Shown piece after piece: positions 1 to 5,384 of a DNA stretch of 9,882 nucleotides. Origin of the DNA: Peptoniphilus_A hominis (GTDB taxonomy: Bacteria; Bacillota; Clostridia; Tissierellales; Peptoniphilaceae); the NCBI RefSeq assembly GCF_040096015.1, contig NZ_JBBMFO010000041.1:1-9882 (forward strand), in the 5' to 3' direction. Position 1 is the stretch's first letter. The number at the start of each line of letters is the position of its first letter. The notes under the pieces were generated by a model. It did not search any database and was not told where the DNA came from. It worked only from the letters and a program-made list of their open reading frames with translations. Both the position numbers and the translations under genes were made by a program.

Positions 1-16
1 AGGTTTTTTGCTTGAA

Positions 17-71
17 GCTAAAGCTAGTATTCCTACCACCAGCATAGCTGGTGGTTTATTCATGCTAAAGC
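17..71. ncRNA. Unassigned hairpin element beside the Abi gene (possible ncRNA or mobile-element end)
   Basis: A perfect 9-bp stem (ACCACCAGC, positions 35-43; loop ATA; GCTGGTGGT, 47-55) is bracketed by two direct copies of GCTAAAGC at 17-24 and 64-71. On the plus strand the stem is followed by only a short TTTATT, so it is a weak terminator at best. No reading frame explains it. It lies beyond the Abi gene's terminator, so it is not simply that gene's 3' end. Three explanations remain: part of a small RNA paired with the Abi toxin, the subterminal hairpin of an IS200/IS605-type element lying to the left, or a terminator for an off-window plus-strand gene. The hairpin itself is certain; its class is not. 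Confidence 0.35.
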
Positions 72-75
72 GTAC

Positions 76-105
76 AAAAAAACCGAGAACTCAAAGTTCT
101 CGGTT
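76..105 (-). terminator. Rho-independent terminator of the Abi gene
   Basis: A perfect 11-bp stem (81-91 with 95-105, CAA loop, core CCGAGAACT) is followed, reading on the minus strand, by an unbroken U-tract at 82-76. It begins about 37 nt after the Abi stop codon. A-runs on the other flank mean it is not an efficient plus-strand terminator. Confidence 0.85.
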
Positions 106-141
106 AAAAAAAACTATTTAGTTTTTCCCTTTGTGGTTACA

Positions 142-1065
142 TTATATAGCATTGTCACAAAATAAGTCAATTACTTTCTTAACAAATTTATAATCATCTA
201 TTAAAATTTTATTTTTTTCGTACTTATCTTTATTTCTTATAACTCTAATATCAAAAAATTCTTTTATCTCTTTAAATCTATGTGTTTTTATTTCATCACT
301 TTTAACATATAAGTTAAAAGCATAAAGCAAACAAATAAAATCATGTATAAATAAATTTCTCAACTTTCTTTTTATAAAAACTCCATTGTATTCATCTAAA
401 TTGTTCTTTAAAAATTTATATATACCATCGAGATAATATTCTCTCTTGTCTGGGAGATTGTGAATAAGACAATTACTATGTGCAGATGCATTTCTTATGT
501 CTCTAACACGAAATAAAATATCACAATCTGCAAAATTATTTTCATAATTTTCTACATAAAACTTTATAAATTTTACTAAAGTACCAAAGGATATGACTTC
601 AACAAAGGTCCATATTGGATAATTGGGATGTGTAAACTTATCTAACAGATTTCCAACATAGCCTTTCCCTCTTCTTCCATATAATTCTTTCTTAATATTA
701 TATTCTGTATCTCCCTTGTTATTTCCTAAACTATCCAAAAATTCCAAGGTAAGATTTACATCGTCTAAACCATTGTTTTCTATTGATTTGAGTAAATTTA
801 CTTTTAAAGAGTGCTCTAAATTTAAAATAGTTTTTAAGATTAAAAATTTAAGATGCATATCAATTGTAGATAAATCCTTTAAATGAAAAAAATCTAAATC
901 TTTATACTTTCCCTTTTCATCTTTTTTAAAATTATGTCTATAAGATGAAACTTTTACATAGTAATTATGCTCTTCTAAATAATGAATAGCTTGTTCCTTA
1001 CTAATTTCGCAAAATTCAACACCCTTATCATTAAGTTTATTAACAAGCTCTATAGAGTTGAGCAA
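142..1065 (-). CDS. Abi_2-family (AbiD/AbiF-type) HEPN abortive-infection protein
   Basis: A likely abortive-infection toxin of the Abi_2 family. The N-terminal NYYVKVSSYRHNF segment (about residues 34-46) matches the conserved NYYR.SGY region. A central PIWTFVEVISFGTLVKF block (about 150-166) is a family hallmark. RNASAH (R191-H196) is an RX4H motif typical of HEPN ribonucleases. The length of 307 aa is normal. I chose the TTG start at 1065 because TAAGAGGGTGAT, a near-complete match to the anti-SD complement, ends 4 nt before it; the upstream GTG at 1074 lies inside that ribosome site. A TATAAT box lies at 1104-1109 and a terminator follows the stop. The gene is noticeably AT-rich and sits just past the ssrA 3' end, which suggests acquisition. 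The family call is firm; a defence role and RNase activity are inferred. Confidence 0.85.
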   Translation of the reverse strand: MLNSIELVNKLNDKGVEFCEISKEQAIHYLEEHNYYVKVSSYRHNFKKDEKGKYKDLDFFHLKDLSTIDMHLKFLILKTILNLEHSLKVNLLKSIENNGLDDVNLTLEFLDSLGNNKGDTEYNIKKELYGRRGKGYVGNLLDKFTHPNYPIWTFVEVISFGTLVKFIKFYVENYENNFADCDILFRVRDIRNASAHSNCLIHNLPDKREYYLDGIYKFLKNNLDEYNGVFIKRKLRNLFIHDFICLLYAFNLYVKSDEIKTHRFKEIKEFFDIRVIRNKDKYEKNKILIDDYKFVKKVIDLFCDNAI

Positions 1066-1103
1066 TAAAATCACCCTCTTAAAATAATTTTCTTATTACA
1101 AAA

Positions 1104-1109
1104 ATTATA
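1104..1109 (-). promoter_or_regulatory. -10 box of the Abi gene promoter
   Basis: On the minus strand a perfect TATAAT preceded by TGTGT lies about 40 nt before the TTG start, giving a leader of roughly 30 nt. No good -35 hexamer is visible at 16-18 nt spacing, so the promoter may be weak or need an activator. Confidence 0.45.
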
Positions 1110-1192
1110 ACACAAAGAATTATTAGCTAACTCACTAAAATATCTTCAACAAGTCTTTTTTTAATATTTTAAAATTTATTTAAAGCAAAAAT

Positions 1193-1222
1193 AAAAAGCC
1201 ATCCATAAGCATGAATGACTTT
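1193..1222 (-). terminator. Terminator of ssrA
   Basis: On the minus strand a 12-bp stem with several G-U pairs (1222-1211 with 1206-1195, loop GCTT) ends in TTTTTATTTTTG. It starts 12 nt after the tmRNA CCA end and separates ssrA from the Abi gene. Confidence 0.8.
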
Positions 1223-1234
1223 AAATTAAAATTT

Positions 1235-1576
1235 TGGTGGAGGCGGCGGGAGTCGAACCCGCGTCCGAAGACTTCTTACAGAAAGATTCTCCGAGTGCAG
1301 ACTCCTCTTAAATTTCCCCTGTATTACTAGAGTGTCAAACTCATACAGAGTATCGCCATTAACCCCCTCTGCTATGGCGCATTACAGAGTTCGTTTGCCC
1401 GCTAATTTGAAACCCGGTTACAGTTCGCGGCGTCTGGCCGGATTGCTACCTAATTAGGCAGCTAGTGCGAAATTATTTTCGTCGTTTATTTTTTATAGAC
1501 CATTTTAGCGTTGTGTGATCCATCAACGACTCGCTACTTAAAGCTCAAAATCCCCGTCGAAACCATTTTCGCCCCC
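1235..1576 (-). ncRNA. ssrA: Transfer-messenger RNA (tmRNA, SsrA)
   Basis: This RNA rescues stalled ribosomes and tags the unfinished protein for proteolysis. The 5' end GGGGGCG pairs with CGCCTCC before the A-CCA 3' end to make the tRNA-like acceptor stem. A T-arm with GGGTTCGACTCCC lies near the 3' end, and the 5' domain has the conserved GGTTTCGACGGGGAT. The tag frame encodes NDENNFALAA followed by TAA at 1456-1454. The stop lies in the loop of a GCTGCC/GGCAGC helix, as is usual. Reading backwards in this frame gives ATA, then AAA, then a TAA, so the resume codon is AAA, ATA or AAC. The mature length of 342 nt with encoded CCA is normal for a one-piece tmRNA. The strand is certain. Confidence 0.97.
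1454..1489 (-). other. tmRNA proteolysis-tag reading frame
   Basis: This internal frame of ssrA encodes (I)NDENNFALAA plus a TAA stop. The ALAA end is the ClpXP recognition signal of bacterial SsrA tags, and NDEN matches the start of the E. coli tag (ANDENYALAA). The exact resume codon is not certain. Confidence 0.8.
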
Positions 1577-1594
1577 ATATGAAGTTAGACTAAA

Positions 1595-1623
1595 ATTATA
1601 CTAAAATTCCGCCTTTTTGTCAA
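1595..1623 (-). promoter_or_regulatory. Consensus sigma-A promoter of ssrA
   Basis: On the minus strand a perfect TTGACA (1623-1618), a 17-nt spacer and a perfect TATAAT (1600-1595) predict a start near 1588, about 12 nt before the mature tmRNA end. The -35 box lies only 2 nt beyond the VanZ-like gene's stop codon. No terminator lies between them. Confidence 0.9.
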
Positions 1624-1625
1624 TT

Positions 1626-2255
1626 TTAGCCCATCTCAGTCTTCTTCAATTTTTTTCTCTTTTTCTTGGCAAATTTAAATCTTAAATTTTTCTTCCAAAT
1701 AAAATATCCAATCACTGACCCAAGGACATTTAACATCAAGTCGTCAATGTCAACAGACCTTCCTATAAAAAATTGTATGAACTCAACAAAAAAGGAAGAA
1801 AAAAAAGTTATGACAAGGATCTTTGAAAGACTTCTCGCCTTTGGAAAGATTTCTGCCACAAAAATTCCAAAGGGCAAAAATATTATTACATTACCCATTA
1901 CATTTGTCATTGTGTGAAGGAAACCTGAATATTTTATGTAATTTTTTATAGTTCTAAAGGGAACTAGATTTACGCCCCAGGCTCCTGATGTTATTCTGTC
2001 TTTAAAATTTCCAACGAAGTCAAAGTTTTCGTTAGTTAGATTTATTCCTGAGTTGGCAATGTAGGAGTTAGGTGTAAATAACATTATTACTAGAAAGGCA
2101 AGGTAGCCTGCAAAAAGACTCAAGAGAAATTCCCTAAAGCCGTTGGAATTTATTTTTCTGTGGGAGAAAAATTTTACTCTCACCATGGAAAAGACTAGAA
2201 AGGTAATTATGAAGGCAGGTATTGTCCTTGCCGCAAAAAATAAAAATAATCTCAT
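1626..2255 (-). CDS. VanZ-family membrane protein
   Basis: A polytopic membrane protein of the VanZ-like family (209 aa, normal size). VanZ itself gives low-level teicoplanin resistance by an unknown route; most chromosomal relatives have no known role. About five membrane segments are visible, near residues 3-26, 42-62, 117-137, 145-164 and 171-187. The family signature NVMGNVIIFLPFG (about 118-130) is present, as is E158..Q161..GR..DIDDLMLNVLG (158-179). The C-terminus is a very basic cytosolic tail rich in K and R. The ATG start overlaps the TGA of the upstream HAD gene (ATGA), with no clear ribosome site of its own, so translation is probably coupled. Drug resistance should not be inferred from family membership alone. 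Confidence 0.88.
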   Translation of the reverse strand: MRLFLFFAARTIPAFIITFLVFSMVRVKFFSHRKINSNGFREFLLSLFAGYLAFLVIMLFTPNSYIANSGINLTNENFDFVGNFKDRITSGAWGVNLVPFRTIKNYIKYSGFLHTMTNVMGNVIIFLPFGIFVAEIFPKARSLSKILVITFFSSFFVEFIQFFIGRSVDIDDLMLNVLGSVIGYFIWKKNLRFKFAKKKRKKLKKTEMG

Positions 2256-2890
2256 ATATTTTTTAGTTCTATTAAATTTGTTATGGAATATTTATTTTCT
2301 TCTACAACTAAGTGCCACTTGTCCTTGGAATTTTCATCGTAGATGCCCACTGTCTCAAGGCCTGCACTTTTGGCAGTCCTAAGGGCAAGATAGGAGTCGT
2401 CAATTAAATATACATCCCTTGGATCTTCCTTTATTTCAGAAGTTATTGTAGTGAAAAATTTTTCTTCGCCCTTTATGTGACCAACTGAATCTGCTGTGTA
2501 AAGTCCTTCAATATAATTGTCAATGCCGTATTTTTTTATGACTATGTCTGCAAAGTGCTTTGCTGTTGATGTTCCTATGACAATTTTTTTGTCCCTGTCT
2601 TTAAAATATTTTAAAATTTCAAGGGCATTGTCCTTTAACTTAACTTTGTTGGAATAAAAATCTATAACTGTGTCGCTAAAACCATTATAAAGTTCTTCAA
2701 AGCTTTCGCTTAACTTGTAATAGTCCTTTAAATACCTAAGGGAAGTGTTAAGGCTCATGGTGGTCATCTTGTGTTGCACACTGTCTTCTATGTCTATTCC
2801 CTTTGTCTTCATAAAGTCGCGAGAAACTCTTCTCCAATATCCCATGGAGTCCACCAGGGTTCCGTCTAAATCAAATATAATAGCTTTCAT
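2252..2890 (-). CDS. HAD-superfamily hydrolase, beta-phosphoglucomutase/phosphatase-like
   Basis: A 212-aa cytosolic HAD hydrolase, probably a small-molecule phosphatase or sugar-phosphate mutase relative. Motif I DLDGT (D7 nucleophile, D9 acid/base) is followed by a helical cap at about 15-85. Motif II is GTST (106-109), motif III a lysine around K140/K144, and motif IV LIDDS (D164/D165). A helical cap between motifs I and II marks subfamily I (PGMB/phosphatase type). The substrate cannot be read from sequence. The start is secure: AAGGAGGTAAC lies just before the ATG. It is the first gene of a two-gene operon with the VanZ-like protein, overlapping it by 4 nt. Confidence 0.9.
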   Translation of the reverse strand: MKAIIFDLDGTLVDSMGYWRRVSRDFMKTKGIDIEDSVQHKMTTMSLNTSLRYLKDYYKLSESFEELYNGFSDTVIDFYSNKVKLKDNALEILKYFKDRDKKIVIGTSTAKHFADIVIKKYGIDNYIEGLYTADSVGHIKGEEKFFTTITSEIKEDPRDVYLIDDSYLALRTAKSAGLETVGIYDENSKDKWHLVVEENKYSITNLIELKNI

Positions 2891-2917
2891 GTTACCTCCT
2901 TCTTTAATAATACTTAT

Positions 2918-2946
2918 ATTTTAGTTGTAATCTTTTTATAAATCAA
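2918..2946 (-). promoter_or_regulatory. Probable promoter of the HAD-VanZ operon
   Basis: On the minus strand TTGATT (2946-2941), a 17-nt spacer and TAAAAT (2923-2918) lie about 28 nt before the HAD start. Each hexamer is close to consensus. It is divergent from the tRNA-Pro promoter, with about 45 bp between the two -35 boxes. Confidence 0.55.
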
Positions 2947-2992
2947 CTATAATAGTCTTCTAAGTGCTTTTAAAAATTTTTTTAAAAAGTCT

Positions 2993-3020
2993 TTGACAAA
3001 ATTTTTTTTCATGTTATAAT
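2993..3020 (+). promoter_or_regulatory. Promoter of tRNA-Pro
   Basis: A perfect TTGACA (2993-2998), a 16-nt T-rich spacer and a perfect TATAAT (3015-3020) predict a start near 3027, leaving a precursor leader of about 50 nt before the tRNA. Confidence 0.85.
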
Positions 3021-3078
3021 AATATCTGTTCGAAAATTAAATATAAAGAATATAAAATTCTTGTAAAATTTTCATTGT

Positions 3079-3155
3079 CGGGGTGTAGCGCAGTTTGGTA
3101 GCGCACGTGGTTTGGGACCATGGGGCCGGGGGTTCGAATCCTCTCACCCCGACCA
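3079..3155 (+). tRNA. tRNA-Pro (anticodon UGG)
   Basis: A complete cloverleaf. The acceptor stem is CGGGGTG with CACCCCG, and the D-arm GCGC/GCGC has a GTTTGGTA loop. The anticodon stem CGTGG/CCATG holds the loop TTTGGGA, giving anticodon TGG. The T-arm loop is TTCGAAT, with a stem that contains G-U pairs. The CCA end is encoded. It is a single-gene unit with its own promoter and terminator; UGG can read all four proline codons by wobble. Confidence 0.96.
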
Positions 3156-3163
3156 TTTTATTT

Positions 3164-3186
3164 TAAGGCTTAGGCCTTATTTTTTT
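3164..3186 (+). terminator. Terminator of tRNA-Pro
   Basis: TAAGGC (3164-3169) pairs with GCCTTA (3174-3179) around a 4-nt loop, followed by seven T at 3180-3186. It starts 9 nt after the CCA end. Confidence 0.75.
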
Positions 3187-3451
3187 GTCTAAAAACATCT
3201 TTATGGACCTAAGTCCATTAATCCTCTTAAGATTTTTCTAATTTTCTCAATTTATTAAATGTTTTAAGTTCCAATAATATTTTTAATAAAATTTTACTTT
3301 TCTATAAGTTTTTTCATAAAAGCTCCCATAAAATTTTCCAAATAATATTAATAATTTTTAAATAAAGATTTTAAATTAAAACTTTGTAAAAACATTTTTA
3401 CACAATGTTCTGCAAACGATTGATGCGTTGAAATTCTTCGATGTTATTTCC
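3187..3451. other. Gene-free AT-rich stretch upstream of the CstA-type gene
   Basis: No reading frame of substance on either strand. It is dominated by A/T runs. The only structure seen is a 6-bp hairpin (ATGGAC/GTCCAT, 3203-3218) without a T-tract, and a cre-like half-palindrome near 3410. No riboswitch class was recognised. Confidence 0.5.
3410..3424 (+). promoter_or_regulatory. Weak cre-like (CcpA) site upstream of the CstA-type gene
   Basis: CTGCAAACGATTGAT keeps the TG-N-AA-N-CG core of the catabolite-responsive element but misses at two positions. It lies about 28 nt upstream of the -35 box. CstA-type genes are often under carbon control, which fits, but the match is imperfect and may be chance. 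Confidence 0.25.
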
Positions 3452-3480
3452 TTGTATTTATAAGTTCATTGTTCTATAAT
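3452..3480 (+). promoter_or_regulatory. Promoter of the CstA-type gene
   Basis: TTGTAT (3452-3457), a 17-nt spacer and a perfect TATAAT (3475-3480) lie 35 nt before the ATG. The weak -35 leaves room for regulation. Confidence 0.65.
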
Positions 3481-3515
3481 TGAACTAAGAATAATAAAAG
3501 TAAAGGAGGATTTAT

Positions 3516-4970
3516 ATGTTACTATTTATTATTGGACTTATAATATTGCTTGGTGGCGGATTTTTCTACTCAAAATATGTAGAAAGTCAATTGGCACCAG
3601 ACGACAGAGAAACTCCAGCTGTTAGAAAGGCTGACGGAGTTGACTATGTAGTAATGAGTCAAAAGAAAAACTGGCTCATCAATCTACTAAACATTGCAGG
3701 TATGGGACCAATCATTGGACCTATCCAAGGTATTCTTTTTGGACCTATTGCTTTTCTAGCAATTCCACTTGGATGCGTATTTGCAGGATCAGTTCATGAT
3801 TACATGACTGGATTTATTTCAATGAGAAATGGTGGATCACAAGTTCCTAAGCTCGTTGGAAAGTACATTGGCGATGGAGTTCGTAAATTCTACAATATTG
3901 TTATTGCAATCTTACTTCTACTTACTGGTGTAGTTTTTGTCTACACTCCTGGGGACTTAATCGCAAATGATATTCTTAAGGCTGGAGCTGATTCAAATGT
4001 TATTTGGATTATCTATGCAGTAATTTTTGCTTACTACATTGCATCAACTGTACTTCCTATCGATAAATTAATCGGTAGAGTTTATCCAATCTTTGGTGGT
4101 TTCCTAATTGTATCTGCTATTGGAGTATTTATTGGAATCTTTATTAAGGGTTCAGGACACTTGGCATTTGAAAATGCTGGACTTCTTGCAGAACACCCAC
4201 TTGGACAAAGGTTTATCCCATCATTCTTTATCACAGTTGCTTGTGGTATCTTATCAGGTTTCCACGGTTCTCAAGTAACACTTATTTCTAGAACTGTTAA
4301 ATCTGAATCAGAAGCTAGAACAACTTTCTACTCAACTATGATTGCTGAAGGTTTCATCGCCATGGTTTGGGCAGCAGGCGCAATGGTTCTATTCTCTTCT
4401 GGACAAGCTGCACTTGACACTCCAGGAACAATTATGGTTGGTCAAGTTTCTAAATACTTCATGGGTAATGTTGGTGGACTTCTTGCAGTTCTTGGTGTTA
4501 TTGCACTTCCTATCACTTCTGGTGATACTGCTTTTAGATCTCTAAGACTAATAATTGCTGAAGAATTAAATATTGACCAAAAGGCTCCTTCAAAGAGAGC
4601 AGGACTTTCTGCTGTATTATTTATCCCAGCTTTTGCAATCCTATACTTTGCAAAGACAAATCCTAATGGATTTAACCTTCTTTGGAGATACTTTGGTTTC
4701 ACAAACCAATTCGTAGCAACTTTCGCACTAGCTGTTGCCACTATTTATTTAATTGATACAGGTAAGAATTATATTATTACTCTACTTCCAGGAATCTTCT
4801 ATGTATTTATAGTATTCTCATTTATTATTAACATTAAGGGTCTTGGACTTGGATTGCCATTCTCAATTGCATACCCTGCAGCAGGTGTTATTGCAGTACT
4901 ATATGCTTACTTCGTAATCAAACTTGGCAAAAAGAACAAAACTAGAATTGAATCTATAGTTTTAGATTAA
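3516..4970 (+). CDS. Short CstA-family transporter (peptide/pyruvate uptake type)
   Basis: An integral membrane transporter of the CstA/BtsT family; characterised members import pyruvate or peptides when carbon is scarce. Hydrophobic segments run through the whole 484 aa. Conserved CstA blocks are clear: AGMGPIIGPIQG (61-72), GSVHDYMTGFISMRNGG (91-107), a GILSGFHGSQ block and PITSGDTAFRSLR. The E. coli proteins are about 700 aa; this one keeps the N-terminal CstA core and appears to lack much of the C-terminal membrane domain, as many clostridial homologues do. The start is secure: AAAGGAGG ends 6 nt before the ATG. It has its own promoter and ends at the terminator in front of the next cluster. 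The substrate is not determined by sequence. Confidence 0.9.
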   Translation: MLLFIIGLIILLGGGFFYSKYVESQLAPDDRETPAVRKADGVDYVVMSQKKNWLINLLNIAGMGPIIGPIQGILFGPIAFLAIPLGCVFAGSVHDYMTGFISMRNGGSQVPKLVGKYIGDGVRKFYNIVIAILLLLTGVVFVYTPGDLIANDILKAGADSNVIWIIYAVIFAYYIASTVLPIDKLIGRVYPIFGGFLIVSAIGVFIGIFIKGSGHLAFENAGLLAEHPLGQRFIPSFFITVACGILSGFHGSQVTLISRTVKSESEARTTFYSTMIAEGFIAMVWAAGAMVLFSSGQAALDTPGTIMVGQVSKYFMGNVGGLLAVLGVIALPITSGDTAFRSLRLIIAEELNIDQKAPSKRAGLSAVLFIPAFAILYFAKTNPNGFNLLWRYFGFTNQFVATFALAVATIYLIDTGKNYIITLLPGIFYVFIVFSFIINIKGLGLGLPFSIAYPAAGVIAVLYAYFVIKLGKKNKTRIESIVLD

Positions 4971-5003
4971 ATGTTTTAAAATTTTAGATTAAATATTTTA
5001 AAG
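4960..5003 (+). repeat. Imperfect 22-bp tandem duplication at the end of the CstA-type gene
   Basis: Two adjacent 22-nt copies (4960-4981 and 4982-5003) share TTTTAGATTAAAT and then TTTTAAA, differing at two positions. The first copy contains the CstA-type gene's TAA stop, the second lies wholly outside the gene. It looks like a local slippage duplication. Confidence 0.75.
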
Positions 5004-5007
5004 TAAG

Positions 5008-5034
5008 AGGTGGCTGGAAATGCCACCTTTTTTT
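5008..5034 (+). terminator. Terminator between the CstA-type gene and the CCC-motif/MoxR/VWA cluster
   Basis: AGGTGGC (5008-5014) pairs perfectly with GCCACCT (5022-5028) around a 7-nt loop, followed by seven T in all through 5034. The next gene's ribosome site (AGGAGG, 5038-5043) starts 3 nt later, so readthrough here would set expression of the downstream genes unless a promoter lies nearby. Confidence 0.85.
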
Positions 5035-5047
5035 GTTAGGAGGTTTT

Positions 5048-5368
5048 ATGAATTTTATACTAAATGATAAGGCTTTAACTTATCTTAAAAATAAAAATAA
5101 GGATAAAATTTTTATCAATCCCGACCTTGATGCTAAGGCTTGTTGCTGCGGCGTGGGCACCTTTGACTTTGACATAAGCATAAGGGATGATGAAGACATA
5201 AGTAGGTATAAAAAAGTTGATGTCTCAGGCATAGCTGTTTTTTATAATCCCACTATTGATCTTTACCTGGAAGGTCGAGAAGACATGGATATAATAATAT
5301 CTGCAGTGGGTCTTGGCAGTTTTAAAAAATTATATGTTGAGAACGAAATAAATTCAATTGACCAGTGA
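5048..5368 (+). CDS. Small CCC-motif protein, IscA-like 'CC/Se motif' type
   Basis: A 106-aa soluble protein without signal peptide or membrane segment. Its main feature is three adjacent cysteines, AKACCCGVG (C32-C34), followed by alternating hydrophobic strands typical of a small beta fold, and VGLGSFKKLYV near the end. The layout resembles HesB/IscA-like proteins annotated as the CC/Se motif (seleno)protein family. Here all motif positions are cysteine codons (TGT TGC TGC) with no in-frame TGA. The true start is the ATG at 5048, 4 nt after AGGAGG; the upstream in-frame TTG at 5033 lies in the terminator. It ends 16 nt before the AAA+ gene, so the two are probably co-transcribed. A role in binding metal, Fe-S or selenium is inference; the family call is tentative. 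Confidence 0.75.
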   Translation: MNFILNDKALTYLKNKNKDKIFINPDLDAKACCCGVGTFDFDISIRDDEDISRYKKVDVSGIAVFYNPTIDLYLEGREDMDIIISAVGLGSFKKLYVENEINSIDQ

Positions 5369-5384
5369 ATCGATGAGTGATTAG

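Noticed and set aside
1666..2382. Plus-strand open frames opposite the VanZ-like and HAD genes
   Set aside because: They lack ribosome sites and family features and lie antisense to two clearly recognisable proteins.
3203..3218. 6-bp hairpin ATGGAC/GTCCAT downstream of the tRNA
   Set aside because: Short, weak and without a T-tract; likely chance in an AT-rich spacer.
4342..4741. Overlapping open frames on both strands inside the CstA-type gene
   Set aside because: They are shadows of a conserved transporter gene; no start signals and no recognisable protein.
5033..5047. In-frame TTG start extending the CCC-motif protein by 5 residues
   Set aside because: The TTG overlaps the terminator T-run and the extension would be encoded by the ribosome site itself; ATG at 5048 is well placed.
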